This document shows positions 9,432-20,780 of a stretch of DNA of 64,000 nucleotides, piece by piece. The notes under the pieces are model-generated. The model did no database searches. It worked only from the letters and a program-made list of their open reading frames with translations, and was not told where the DNA came from. Source of the stretch: Pseudoips prasinana (Eukaryota > Arthropoda > Insecta > Lepidoptera > Nolidae); assembly GCA_951640165.1 (NCBI GenBank), contig OX621255.1, forward strand, positions 25,766,001-25,830,000, in the 5' to 3' direction. Position numbers and translations under genes: made by a program. Numbering within the stretch: the first letter of the stretch is position 1; every line of letters begins with the position of its first letter.

Positions 9432-10129
9432 AGAAACGTGTCGTGCATAGGCCCTAAATTGTAAAAGGGTCATTCTACTTTTAGTGCAGGTTTTTGTCTC
9501 CCCGGATAAAAATATCTGGGTTTACCATTGTACTAATAAAATAAAATAAAATTTGCGCGTTTTGTTAATTGTTTGTTTTTAATGAGTGACGTATGCTGCT
9601 CAACTAAATTATTTTTATGGTAACAGAGTGGTGAAGATGATGATTTTCTTGCCTTGGTCGAGAAAACCTTAATTATCAGAAAACAATAAGTGGAAACATC
9701 ACTGCTCACAGTTAATTACAATAGTGTAGGTATAAATACGTATAAATATAATTAAATTATTTCATTTATCTCTGACCATTAAAGTTCTGCAAATTATTTT
9801 TATCAGTACCAAAAACCTGCACTTAAAAATAATGACCCAAAACATAGCTAGGTTTTTCAAAAAGTTTTATAGTGAAGTCTATTGTTCTTCGGTGTTTTAT
9901 AACAAATTGAATGGTATTTTATATTTAAACCTCAAGAGAGACGCAGCTGCACTATTCCAATCAATAACAAAGGATATAACAAACTTCTCCAAGGATATGA
10001 GAAAACTGTCCACAAAGAAGTTGAAAACAAATAGTTGAAATAGTAGATCTAAAGCATTGGTACACCCAGAGCATAATACAAATTTTCAGTGAAGAAAATT
10101 CTTGGAATACAATCAAAATGCAAAATCAA
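9432..10129. other. AT-rich stretch, no gene recognised
   Basis: A 68-codon open frame at 9,832-10,038 (+) has a basic, unremarkable product and no recognisable domain. I do not support it as a gene. Confidence 0.4.
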
Positions 10130-10390
10130 TATGTACAACTATTTGTGTGACCCATAAATAGTTGTTCTGAATCAATATAAAAAATCCGCTAATTGTCAGT
10201 TTAATCATGCCGGGATGCAATTTGCACCGCCCAAAAATATGCACATGCAAGAAGGACAATATTAAAAGCAAATGGGCCAGTACGATACCCAACACGTGTT
10301 TCAGTCCTCTACGGACCATTCTCAAAGGCTTCTAACTCGTCGAGTGTTTGAATGAGAGTGTCTCATTCGAGCACTCAACGAGTTCAATAT
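10130..10390. repeat. SINE B fragment, shared repeat and a hairpin
   Basis: ACTATTTGTGTGACCCATAA at 10,137 is family B. The part near 10,185-10,265 is the reverse of 7,195-7,285 (GCACATGCAAGAAG). At 10,335-10,383 CTCGTCGAGTGTTTGAATGA and its complement form an imperfect hairpin. Confidence 0.55.
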
Positions 10391-10573
10391 AACAAAAGAG
10401 CTAAGTAACGCCTGATTGCATTACTTATCTTGGAATACACTCTAAGTCAACACATTATATAATTAAAATTTATTTATTTTAAAAGGAGTCAGTATTCCTA
10501 CTTATTTTATAACAATGATTCCGTGTAGCTGCCATATATACATTACATGGTAGAAATAAAAAAATATAGAATA

Positions 10574-10741
10574 CTAGCTGTGCCCCGCGGTGCTACCCGC
10601 GTTATTTTTAAAAAAATTTTTTGCTATAAACCTCACGGAGCCCGAGACCTTTCCAACGAATGTAAAACCGTGGAAATCGGTTCGTGCGTTATGGAGTTAT
10701 AGCGTCAGGAAGGAAAACCCGACTTATTTTTATATAGTAGA
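10574..10741 (-). mobile_element. Helitron, first of a tandem pair
   Basis: It is nearly identical to the unit at 5,760-5,928. It runs from CTAG at 10,574 to the complement of TC at 10,740-10,741 and is followed with no spacer by the CTAG of the next unit. Confidence 0.88.
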
Positions 10742-10910
10742 CTAGCTGTGCCCCGCGGTGTTACCCGCGTTAAATTTTATAAATTTTCTTTGCTATAAAC
10801 CTCACGGAGCCCGAGACCTTTCCAACGAATGCAAAACCGTGGAAATCGGTTCGTGCGTTCTGGAGTTATAGCGTCAGGAAGGAAAACCCGACTTATTTTT
10901 ATATAGTAGA
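10742..10910 (-). mobile_element. Helitron, second of a tandem pair
   Basis: It is a head-to-tail copy of the preceding unit with only a few base changes. Exact abutment of one 5' TC end with the neighbour's CTAG end is the arrangement left when rolling-circle replication reads past its terminator. Confidence 0.88.
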
Positions 10911-10919
10911 TATTTTGAA

Positions 10920-11030
10920 TGACATGTTTGATAGATATCAGTTATCTGGTTCCTATAGTACAAGCTGTGCTTAGTTTGGAATCAGATAGCCGCGTGTCAA
11001 TAATGTCCCAGGATATTATCATATTTTCAA
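10920..11030 (+). repeat. SINE family C, 3' half
   Basis: ATCAGTTATCTGGTTCCTAT through ATGTCCCAGGATATTAT matches the end of family C. The head is absent. Confidence 0.65.
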
Positions 11031-11790
11031 TACCGACGAAACACATACGTTTATTTTAATTATAAAACCACTCAAATACATACTTTCACTTAAACTTTCT
11101 GGAAGTTAAAATAAAAATATGTATTTCACTTTTATTATAGTTTATTAACCTCTAAATGTGTGTAAAGGGATCGAAAAGTTGTCAAAGTTGGTTATTCCAA
11201 AGGAACGTGTCTTAGTTTAACGTTCCTTAGGTGGTGGAATGAGCTTCCCGTCTCAGTATCCGCTATAGATTTATGTTACGGGTTTCTATAGAGTATCATC
11301 ATAACAGCTGTAAGAAGTCCACTGTGGAAAAAACCCTCACCATGAATCATCTTACTAGTCCCGCCCTCTTACCCACCACTGCAACTCCTGTAAGCCAGGA
11401 TCAACAGTGGCACACAATGAAATGACACTGAGCGGTGAAGCTCAGGCATGTCCCGGGGAATCGCTTTAACTGTCTTGGATCCCGCAACGAATTTAATCAG
11501 AAAGAGAAAAAAGGAGGAGTTAGAAAATGAATAGTTCCACTTCCCTCCAGAGCAAAGTGGGAGACAGAAAAATGTAAAGAGAGAGAGAGAGAAGATTAAA
11601 TGAGAGATTTGCAACTAGAGAAGCCAGCTGCAAAAGCACCGAGGACCAATTTAAGGGTCCTAAGTGAGCTGTTATATTTGATTCCAATAGTAGGTATGGC
11701 AAAAGCGCTTAAACGCACGGAAGTTGTTCCTTGTTGCTACAAAATCCGTATAATTAACTACTCCAGATATTGGTTGCAAGCTGTTAAACA
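11031..11790. other. No gene recognised; one RTE-tail remnant
   Basis: AAGAAGTCCACTGTGG near 11,312 looks like a decayed RTE/family G tail. There is a GA repeat near 11,579. Short ORFs on both strands show no recognisable protein features. Confidence 0.4.
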
Positions 11791-11796
11791 TAACCA

Positions 11797-11988
11797 TGAA
11801 TCATCTTGGGGGGATATGCCATAATCGCCACGCTTGGCAGACAGGTTGGCGATCGTAGTACGATGGTCATAGTACTCAGAAAGAAGCTGCTGCCCGTCCT
11901 CTGGTAGATATTCGGGTCGACTTCTACGGACCCCACGAGATGAGATGGGGTGATGATATTTTGATATGCATCGCCGTCACCACACAGC
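11797..11988 (-). mobile_element. Retroposon family G, truncated
   Basis: GGGGGGATATGCCATAATCG through CGTCACCACACAGCA matches the other G copies, without the ATG-repeat end. Confidence 0.7.
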
Positions 11989-12358
11989 ACTTCCTATAGC
12001 GTATACTAATTGCTTATTATCGGGTAGACCAGTTGCTGAGTTGCATCTGTTAAAAAGGGTTACCATCATCTACTTGGAGAACCCTAAAATAAGGATAACA
12101 TTCAATATATTCGAAAGTGCTGATCAAATCAATATTAAAATGGTTGACTTTGTAGATTTTGTTTGTATTCATAATATGTTTACATTAACAAAGGTACAGA
12201 GGTTGAATTTACATTGCATAGGAATTGTACTTTTCCAAATAAGAATTTAGCATATTTGCATGTTCTTTTCCATATTCTACGTCTAATGGCGCTCCTGACC
12301 GAAATACTACTACAGCGGCCAATATCAAAGGAGACTAGCCAATTACGCTGGTCATTAT

Positions 12359-12610
12359 TGACGGTCACCGTAGCCTAGTTGGTAGAGCTCCTGCCTACGA
12401 AGCTGGTGGTCCTGGGTTCGAATCCCGGTAAGTGCAAATATTTGTGTGATGAACACGAATATCTGTTTCTGAGTCATGGATGTTTTCTATGTATTTATGT
12501 ATCTATATAAGTATGTATATCGTCGCCTGGTACCCATAGTACAAGCTTTGCTTAGTTTGGGGCTAGGATGATCTGTGTGACATTGTCCCTAGATATTATT
12601 ATTATTATTA
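12359..12610 (+). mobile_element. SINE family A, full length
   Basis: The tRNA-like head holds an A box (TAGCCTAGTTGGTAGAGC) and a B box (GGTTCGAATCC). It is followed by the shared middle (TTTCTGAGTCATGGATG), the 3' body (TTTGCTTAGTTTGGGGC) and an (ATT)n tail. It looks like a pol III-transcribed retroposon. The head is not a usable tRNA because no acceptor-stem pairing closes it. Confidence 0.85.
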
Positions 12611-12639
12611 AGGGAATTAGGATGCTGATTAGGTTGAAT

Positions 12640-12835
12640 GCACGTGACTGCACGTGTGACGCAGCGGCTAAGACGGTTGCCTCGCCGCTTCGGGTCGCGG
12701 GTTCGAGTCCTGCGCCGGACAACTATTTGTGTGACCCATAAATAGTTGTTCTGAGTCTGGATTTAATTTGTGTCCGTCTATTATATGTTTGTAAAGTACC
12801 CCGCGACACAGGGATTTAATAACACATTTTACTTT
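12640..12835 (+). mobile_element. SINE family B, full length
   Basis: The head reads GTGTGACGCAGCGGCTAAGA with a B box GGGTTCGAGTCC. The middle reads GTTGTTCTGAGTCTGGATTT and the end AAAGTACCCCGCGACACAGG. Copies occur at 37.1, 53.6 and 60.5 kb. Confidence 0.8.
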
Positions 12836-12874
12836 TCGTACCAACATCGGTAACGTTGATTTAAATAAATAAAA

Positions 12875-12990
12875 ATAATAATAAATATCTTGGGACAATT
12901 AACATACTACCATCCGATCCCAAACTAGGCAGAGCCTGTACTATGGCAACCAGACAACTGATAAACACACTTACATGTTTCTAAATCCTC
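12875..12990 (-). repeat. SINE family C, 3' half
   Basis: TCTTGGGACAATTAAC, then CCAAACTAGGCAGAGCCTGT and CAACCAGACAACTGATA, is the complement of the C tail region. A TA repeat follows at 12,990-13,006. Confidence 0.65.
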
Positions 12991-13009
12991 TTATATATAT
13001 ATATATATA

Positions 13010-13370
13010 ATAATATTATAAACGCGAAAGTTTGTAAGTATGGATGGATGTTTGTTACTCTTTCACGTAAAAACTACTGAATGGATTTTAATGAAACTTT
13101 ACAATAATATAGCTTATACATCAGAATAACACATAGGCTACAATTTATAAAGATATTGTGTGAATTGTCCATAATATGACGATAAGTGTCAAGTAAGTAG
13201 GAAAAAATCTACCATCTGCGAGTTATTTCGGCGTGCACTGCCAAAACCACATTAGGTACACATCCTACTAATATTATAACTGCGAAAGTTTGTGAGTATA
13301 GATGTACGTTTGTTACTATTTTACGCCTCAACTACTTAAAAGCGAGTGAAACCGAGGGCATAGCTAGTAC
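13010..13370 (+). mobile_element. Helitron fragments, two in tandem
   Basis: ATTATAAACGCGAAAGTTTG at 13,015 and again ATTATAACTGCGAAAGTTTG at 13,271 are internal Helitron sequence, with the stretch about a cold-start block (ACTACTGAATGGATTTTAAT) seen in other copies. The 3' end reads GCATAGCTAGT near 13,360. Confidence 0.6.
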
Positions 13371-13384
13371 ATATATATTGAAGA

Positions 13385-13507
13385 TAAATTACACCCAGAC
13401 ACAGAACAAATAATCGTACTCTTCACACAAAGATTTGTCCCGGGAGGGAATCGAACCCACGACCTCTGGCTTAGCCGTCAGGGACACTAACCACTAGACC
13501 AACATGA
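13385..13507 (-). mobile_element. SINE family D
   Basis: On the minus strand a tRNA-like head (GGTCTAGTGGTTAGTG, B box GGGTTCGATTCCC) is followed by the shared SINE middle TGTGTCTGGGTGTAATTT. Copies lie at 30.2, 32.9 and 35.6 kb. Confidence 0.75.
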
Positions 13508-13636
13508 TAGTAGAAAAGATGTAAACAATAGAAAAGATGTGTTGTTTTCGATAAGTTTAGAATTGATATACTAAAGGCCTAAGGCTCTAAGAAAGGAATA
13601 GATGAAATTATAGGTTCAGTTTTCCTATAACATTTA

Positions 13637-13900
13637 TCTATATATAAAAATCAATGCCACTTTTCGTTGTAATGTTATAACTCAACGCCTTTACCGATTT
13701 GGCTAACTTTGGTCTTGAATTATTTGTGGAAGTCCAGGCAAGGTTTGTACGTAGAGAAAATTTTAAAAAAGTCTTGAAAAAGTGTAAAATCAACATCTTT
13801 CAGCAATTTAAAATATTTTTTTGTTTGAATAAATGAACTTAATAATCATTTTTTTTATTACTATGCCTTATACGTAGTGAAGCACGTACCGAGCCGCTAG
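13637..13900 (+). mobile_element. Helitron of a second subfamily
   Basis: It starts TCTATATATAAAAATCAATG and ends GTACCGAGCCGCTAG followed by T. A second copy starts 3 nt later, so the two are near-tandem. Confidence 0.65.
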
Positions 13901-13903
13901 TTT

Positions 13904-14159
13904 TCTATATATATAAAAATCAATTGCTGTTCGTTAGTCTCGTTAAAACTCGTGAACGGCTGAACGGATTTATCTTATCTTGGTCTTGAAATGTTCGTGG
14001 AGGTCTAGGGAAGGTTTAAAAGGGGAGACAAATTCGAATAATTGCCAGGAAAACCTTAAAATCAGCCGTTTTCTTTTCCCATATATACGTTTTCTAAAAC
14101 GAAAGTTTACTTCTTTTATTTATCGATTGAGGCAGTACGAAGTCTGCCGGGTCATCTAG
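13904..14159 (+). mobile_element. Helitron of the second subfamily, neighbour copy
   Basis: It starts TCTATATATATAAAAATC and ends CTGCCGGGTCATCTAG followed by T. It shares the GGTCTTGAA..GTGGA..TC block with the copy before it. Confidence 0.65.
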
Positions 14160-14187
14160 TTATTAATAAATGTTACCGATTTTGGTA

Positions 14188-14322
14188 CAGACGCCAGCAC
14201 ATCAAACTACCCCAATCTGTCAAATTTCCCCAATTGAAAGTGAACCTTATACTTATGTGATAAAGTTGAAAATCTATAAAAGCAATGTGACAGATTGTGG
14301 TAGCTGGATGCGCTGGCGTCTG
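14188..14322. mobile_element. MITE with CAGACGCCAGCACATC ends and TA duplication
   Basis: The ends are inverted repeats (CAGACGCCAGCACATCAA with its complement), extending inward as ACTACCCCAATCTGTCA. TA flanks both sides. Other copies are at 25,471 and 55,828, with a half copy at 45,510. Size and target point to a Tc1/mariner-type non-autonomous element. Confidence 0.8.
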
Positions 14323-16490
14323 TATAAAAAGAAAAGTGTGTTGTGTATACATCCAGCTTATCCATGGCCCTTAATATTTTGTCGCTTAATGGAGACTAGC
14401 TAACTGCTTGGCAAATACTATAGTGCAAAAGTGGGTGTGCAATATAAAAAAAAATATATGTTTTTCCTGAGTCAATGGTTACCTTTAGTAGGTAGTTCAG
14501 ATGTAGAAAAATAATATGATGGCAAATGGAAAGAAAAGAAAATTGACCCAAATATGTTTTACTAGATAACACCTCTGATCAGAAACAGGGGAAAACAAGA
14601 GAACAAGATATACATGAAAATTATATAAACAAACTCACAAGCAAACAAACACACACTTATGATATGGACTTGGAATTGGCTTGCCTTTTAGGTTCTGTCG
14701 TTTCCATATTTCCCGGAAATTTTGAATTTGGAACTGTTCTATATTCGAATGTGTTCAAATTTTGAATCTGAAAACAGTATTAGGATTAATGCTATTGTTT
14801 AGTCACAGCGTCGATTGGAATCTGTCAGGTTACGTACGAAAATGTATCTTTCGAAGAAAAATGTTCTTGCAATAATTGTCTACAACTTTAGAAGAGGCCT
14901 GACACGGCTTCAGTGTTTTGAAGAGCTAACATCTGTGTTAGATCAGCCATTTTAAACACCCTCACTTTAGAGTGGAATAAATGTTATAATAACTGGTTTG
15001 AGCGAATGGAAACGTGTAAGCTACGTGGTGAATACTTTAAAATACAATAAAAAGTAGGTATGTACTATAAGGTTCTAGTTGTGTTTTTTCTTCAAACGAC
15101 GAACTTAAAAGGCATGCCTCGTAATATTGGAATGGGTTATCAAAGAGGCACAAAATGGCAACATCACATACAAAATATCACAATGGTAATTTACAAAATA
15201 TTTTTACTAAGATTAAGTACGCTATGAATTTTCATTATTTTAAATTTAAAGCAGAGAAAAGGTATTTAATATACAAAGACTCGAAAGATTACTAATACAA
15301 CAAAAAGCCGTATTAATATTCTGTTGCGCTTAATTTTAAAAATCATTTCGCTTTTATTAAAGTCTAAGTCTTAAAAGTGTTTCTGCGTTTCAATATAATA
15401 TAAGAGATTGCGCTTGATAAGGGACTCTTCACACAAAAGACCAAAGCAACCAAATAAGAACCTATATGTAACAAAGTACCATAATTGTTACCACTGTCCG
15501 GAAAAGAATATATAGAAGTATGTGCGTTAGGATGTATGGATATTTGTTACTCTTTCATGCAAAAACTACAAAACGGATTTTGATCAAACTTTGTAGTTAT
15601 ATCCGAATATACAACGTGTAACAGAAAGTGTGAACGTAACTTAAGGGGCATATACCATCTCCTTAAGCCTACCTATACGCAAAATCTCATACCGAAATAC
15701 CATCATTTTAATCTTGATCGTAAAATAATATACCATTCAATATATCGACAAGTATTTTTATCAATATAACGAACATCCGTACTAACACAGCACAGCTGAT
15801 TCTGATTTACGCTAGAAATTGTTTGACATACCTCTGTGTTTCTATGCACGCCTGGAAGTTTGTTTCCGATTACACTCACTACACATATTTTGTTTTAATT
15901 TCGAGTTATGTTTTTATTTATAGCACTGCTGAATAGCTATTGGATACTTTACATCGTATAGGTACGTGATACACAAACACATTACGAGAATCTTTTTATA
16001 GTTTTAACTTCTAGTTGAAGTTGTTTTCAGTACTGATGGAAGAATTTCATTATTTCACATTCACTAAAATTTGCACCGACGCAGAAAGCTTAACTCTAAG
16101 ACTTGCCAACTAACACGAGTCTCTCTCATGTACAACATATTCATAGAATCGTAAAGCTTTCATGTTTCTTAGTTATAAAGAGGCGTGCCCTCCATCGCGA
16201 AACTGTACCCCGTTCCTCGTAATTGGACAGCCTTAAATTCTGTGACCTATGAATCCTCATCATCACGAAGTGCACGTCTGAGGCTATTCTTTCATAGATA
16301 AATGCACGAAATTTTCAAAATTATTACGATCACTAAACGACATAGTTAAGGATTTCGCGGAACACTTTCCTCATTACTAAACGACATTTTAGACGATTTA
16401 GTAACTAACCACGACCTAAATAGACAGCAGTTTACGAACAACTGATGATTTTAAAACTTTTGAATAAGTGAAAAATGCACAATATTTGCT
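14323..16490. other. AT-rich non-coding stretch with Helitron remains
   Basis: ATGGATATTTGTTACTCTTT near 15,535 is a Helitron fragment, and a piece similar to 17,820-17,960 lies at 15,600-15,665. I see no gene or tRNA. Confidence 0.45.
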
Positions 16491-16494
16491 GAAT

Positions 16495-16600
16495 TTGGCG
16501 GCTTTCTTTGAACTCGGCCCCTTTGGCGGCATCTTTGAGTCCACTCAAACGCGCCGCCACCGTAACGACGGCGCGCGCGGCTCGCTTTGATGAATATTAA
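16495..16600. promoter_or_regulatory. CpG-dense island in AT-rich DNA
   Basis: GGCGGC, CGCGCCGCCACCG and GACGGCGCGCGCGGC cluster within 100 bases. On the minus strand an ATG in good context opens a short frame (MPPKGPSSKKAAK, 38 codons). It may be an unmethylated promoter or first exon. No splice donor I would trust follows it. Confidence 0.3.
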
Positions 16601-16675
16601 AAGATATTTAACCGTTTATTATTTACCTACATCACCCTTTGATTTCGCCGCCATATTAGAGTTCCTTTGGATATA

Positions 16676-17355
16676 ATCAGGACGGAATTCGAAATGTCCC
16701 CTAGTGTTCATATGAGCCTAGTACATTATTCATATTTTTTCTAATTTATCAGTAGTCGTACCGCGTGTGTGTGTTATCTGGTTAGTTTGTATGGTTAATA
16801 AGTAAATTATTCGTTTCCGGCCAGATCAAGTGTGTGCGCAAACACAGGGGCACTTTCTATTCCATCACTCTCATGATCCGATGGGACCTTAAGGACCTTA
16901 TTTTATTTTATTATTTTTGTTTTTATTGACTATTTATTTGTACTCCAGATTTGAATTGATGTTATTTATAACGAATTTCTTGACATGTTCATATTGAATT
17001 ATATATATTAGATTATCTGATTATATTTATATTTACTTTCTTGACATCTTAGACACATTTTATTGTTTATGTTGGGTTTTCTTGTGTTTCATCGGTCACA
17101 AATTTAATCATATTGTTAATAATCATCTAATAATGTATGTAATGTAGTAATAATGTAATGTAAGAATTTATTATAGCATAAAATGTATTCAAATACAATG
17201 TAATTTGTTAATGAATAAAGAACTAAACTAAACTAAAATCAGGACGGTATTCGAAATGTCCCCTAATGTTCATATGAGCCTAGTAAATTATTCATATTTT
17301 TTCTTAATTTATCAGTAGTCGTACCGCGTGTGTGTGTTATCTGGTTAGTTTGTAT
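16676..17355. repeat. 118-bp direct repeats flanking a retroposed-looking insert
   Basis: The blocks 16,676-16,793 and 17,238-17,355 (ATCAGGACGG..TTAGTTTGTAT) are nearly identical. The 444 bases between them end in a TAAAC-type repeat (GAACTAAACTAAACTAAA), like a LINE/SINE tail, and include a reversed family E piece near 16,845-16,895. Confidence 0.65.
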
Positions 17356-18656
17356 TCTTACTATTTAACACACAAAACAAAATTTTACAGTTACATAAGT
17401 CAATTAAATTATTTATTTCTCCTAGATCCAACACCTTGCGGAATATTAATATAAATTAAATTAAAAATTAAGCGATTTTTCCTAGATATCTGTATGAATG
17501 ATTAAAATGTTGTTACAGGGAACCTTTAAAATAAGAGCACATTCAACTTCGAATTCAGTTAAACATTTAATTGAATCTTAAAATAATCACGTGTAATAAA
17601 TTATGTGACTGTACAGAACCACACTTTTTATTTCCAGTGTAACTAGTACCCAAAGAGTTCGCGGTAAGGTTCATTACCTTTCCAGCTGAGTTTTGCTGGT
17701 GTTGTTCGTAATGTCGGTAATCTTACTTCTTGATTTAGGTTGTCGATAGAAAAATAAATTACTAGTTGAATAAAAAAGATTATTTCGGTTTGAAGTTTCG
17801 TCCATATGTAGCCGTCCTGATACCCTACAACACCCTTAAGTTACGTTCACACTTTCTGTTACACGTTGTATATTATAGGCTATAATTTGTAAAGTTTTAC
17901 AAGCGTTCTGTAGTTTTTCGTGAAAGAGTAACAATCATCCATACATTCTCACTCACATACTTTCACTTTTATAATATAGGCTATATGCCTGTTTAAAATC
18001 TGATAGCTAATTTAATCCAGTTGGTTCTTAGCTGGTAGTCTTTAAACACAATTCATTCAATAATTAAAAAATTACAGCTGATTACATATTTTAGTTGAAT
18101 TACGCTCAGTTAGTCTACCATATACAATTGTGTCCAGATGTATTTTATTTTTATTTACTATTCTAAATACACCTATATAAAACACTTCCCATCTCCAAAA
18201 CCATACGTACAAAATGGCATACCAAAGTATTTTTTTTTGATGGGCGAGATCTGACCTGCCTATGACAATATGCTGAGTGATGCCCGCCATCTTAGCAAAC
18301 CTGAAGTGAAGAGTGACTTTGATGAAAAATGGTTTAGTGTACAAGTCAGAACTTGTTCGCAACGAATAATCTTTTATTAGCTTTTACCAAATAAGTAAGA
18401 ATTTCATGCAAATTTTGGTAAAATTTCTTTGTGTGTCCTCTGTTATTTAAATAGATGCATGGATGCATTATATTATGTTTTATAACGAATGTCCGTTTTT
18501 ATTACAAACTCTATTAAACTAATTAATATTGTTTTTATAAATACCAAATTTAACCATCTATATTTTTGTGAAATAGGTACATTTTTTAAAGTAAAATTTA
18601 TTTAGGTGTTGCAAAGTGAATATAAAAAGATAAACAAAAATAGTACAATAGTGATA
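17356..18656. other. No gene recognised; Helitron remnant
   Basis: Around 17,870-17,960 is a decayed Helitron (GTAGTTTTTCGTGAAAGAGT). The 96-codon ORF on the minus strand at 18,072-18,362 has no recognisable domain and I do not call it. Confidence 0.4.
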
Positions 18657-19020
18657 GCTCATCATATCAGCCGAAAGACGTCCACTGCTGGATAAAGGCC
18701 TCCCCCAAAGATCTCCACAATTGCCGGTCTTGCGCTATCCGCATCCAGCTATTTCCAGTGACCCGCACAATATCATCGGTCCATCTTGTAGGGTGCCTGC
18801 CAACGCTGCGTCTTCCGGTTCATGGTCGCCACTCGAGAACCTTTCTGCCCCAGCAGCCGTCGGCTCTACGAGCTATGTGCCCTGCCCACTGCCACTTCAG
18901 CTTGGCAATTATTACGGCTATGTCGGTTACTTTGGTTCGCCTGCGGATCTCTTTTCTGATTCGATCTCGCAGGGAAACTCCGAGCCCTTTCCATTGCTCT
19001 CTGGGTGACCTTGAGCGGCC
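18657..19020 (-). pseudogene. RTE-type LINE, C-terminal end of the ORF, disrupted
   Basis: On the minus strand the frame reads KLKWQWAGHIARRADGCWG, then RKVLEWRP, a TGA stop, and TGRRSVGRHPTRWTDD. It ends SLGEAFIQQWTSFG and stop. This is the well-known RTE C-terminus. One CGA-to-TGA change breaks the frame. The 3' tail with ATG-type repeat follows. A smaller piece of the same region lies at 30,825-30,900. Confidence 0.85.
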
Positions 19021-20300
19021 TGGGCGACCACGTCTCTATTCCGTAAGTTACACGTCAGTCAAGATATTGATAGCTCAGACAAAGAAAATTTTCCAATTGA
19101 CTCTGATAACTGAGGAGGACTGCTCGTGTATTTACTATTGTAATGATCTATTTTCTCACTCCAAGCCCAGAGAATGTTGGCTGAAATGTTTCACTGGGCT
19201 AATATATAATCTTTCATTGTGAGCTTTCTGCGTAATTTGCGTTGTACGTTAGAATGCCCATACCTTATAGTACTTATGCCATTTTGTTCATACTATACGG
19301 GCATCTTACCCGTATCGTACAACAACGGTACCCGGTTTGGTACCAAAGAAATATTTATATTACTTACAAACACAGCCTGTAATGATTTTGATTGGACATA
19401 CATATAAAGGAGTACGTAATGTTTTCCATATTTCCCCTAAAACGTGGGTTACAATGAAATGGATGAGGAACGTTGAACGCAAAAACGTCTGTCTATAGAG
19501 ATCTTTATTTTTAATGGACAATATGGCGCATACTCTGATGACAAAGACCTACAGTTCTTTGAAGTCTAGATAGTGCATTGATATAATGTTACACGACGTA
19601 CAGTAGTTATATAGAGAAATGTTATTAAGATGTCATTCCTAGCAATAATTGTTGTATGTAGAAATGTATTTTTCATTTTCTTCCCTGCATTTTAAGAGCG
19701 GAGAATTTTTTTCTATGGCAACGTAGATACCTGCCGCGACTTTGCTCGATAGTTTTTATTTTGTGACAACACTATTTTTGAAGAATTTATAATCGTCTAA
19801 AAATCAATCAGAAAATCTGGCTATTTGAAACAAAATAAAAAGTTAACAATTCAGTTTGAAATAAGAAATTGGAGAGTACAGTCTCGGAAATAGGGATTAC
19901 TATTATTAATAAAAAAAATTGTGGTTAATAGTATTGGATTGGGGCATTCCTTTTAAATAAAAAAATCACTTTGTGTATTGATTTTGCTTATAAAAAAATA
20001 AATACAATATTTTCAATTTTAATCGTGTTTTGTACGACGACGAACATTTTTAACCAATCTAAATTAGTAAGATGGTCAAAAAATATTTAGATGTGCCAGA
20101 CAGATTCGCTCTTGCCCATTTATTTCAATCAGTATTAAAATTAATGGAATTGTAACTTTATTATATATAATTTATTCGAAAGTTCAAAATTAGGGTTCGA
20201 GCTCAGGACTTATAAATCTTCAAAGTAACAAAATAACGCAAATTTGTAGAACATACATGGGGGTGATACGGATACTCCTCATCATAAAGTATCTAAATAA
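19021..20300. other. No gene recognised
   Basis: AT-rich sequence with short open frames only. GTACCCGGTTTGGTACC near 19,328 is a small palindrome. No repeat family from elsewhere in the window was identified here. Confidence 0.4.
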
Positions 20301-20315
20301 AGCGTTTGAGTGTTG

Positions 20316-20525
20316 ATTTAGTGTTATACAGGGTGGCCGAGGAGTTGTCTTCCGCCATCGTGTATAACACTAAATTTATTTATTTATTTAAAACTTTAGC
20401 ACAAATAATATTGTACATAGGCGGACTTAATGCCATAGGCATTATCTACCAGTCAACCTTTGGGTGGTGCAGAAAGTACCTTAGTCTTTCTACTGCACTA
20501 AAATTGTCAAATATAAATTTAATAG
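20316..20525 (+). repeat. Repeat family with terminal hairpin
   Basis: ATTTAGTGTTATAC and GTATAACACTAAAT form a 14-bp stem around a 36-nt loop. The following GGCGGACTTAATGCCATAGG recurs in reverse at 32,740-32,790. Confidence 0.5.
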
Positions 20526-20551
20526 ACTAAATCAAAATTATTACCACACTA

Positions 20552-20780
20552 GCTGTGCCCGCGACTTCGACCGCGTGTTAATTAGATTATAGAGATTTTT
20601 GTTTTTTAGTAAAATAAAATACTTTTTCTAAAATAAAAGTAGGCTTAGTTACTCCTTATTATATCAGCTACCTGCCAATAAAAGTCCCATCAAAATCGGT
20701 CCAGCCATTTCAGAGACTTGCCGGAACAAACAGACAGACAGACAGACCGACAAAAATTGTAAAAATATATTTTTTTTGTG
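20552..20780 (-). mobile_element. Helitron-like element, left member of an inverted pair
   Basis: CTAGCTGTGCCCGCGACTTC, then ATCGGTCCAGCCATTTCAGA and a CAGA repeat, form the unit. The mirror-image copy lies at 21,487-21,712. Near 20,745-20,825 GACAAAAATTGTAAAA and its complement make a separate local hairpin. Confidence 0.7.

Noticed and set aside
12359..12432. tRNA gene in the SINE heads
   Set aside because: A and B boxes are present but no proper acceptor stem or cloverleaf closes, and the sequence continues into a SINE body with ATT tail.
18072..18362. 96-codon minus-strand frame as a gene
   Set aside because: Mixed low-information product with no domain, in a region of repeat remains.
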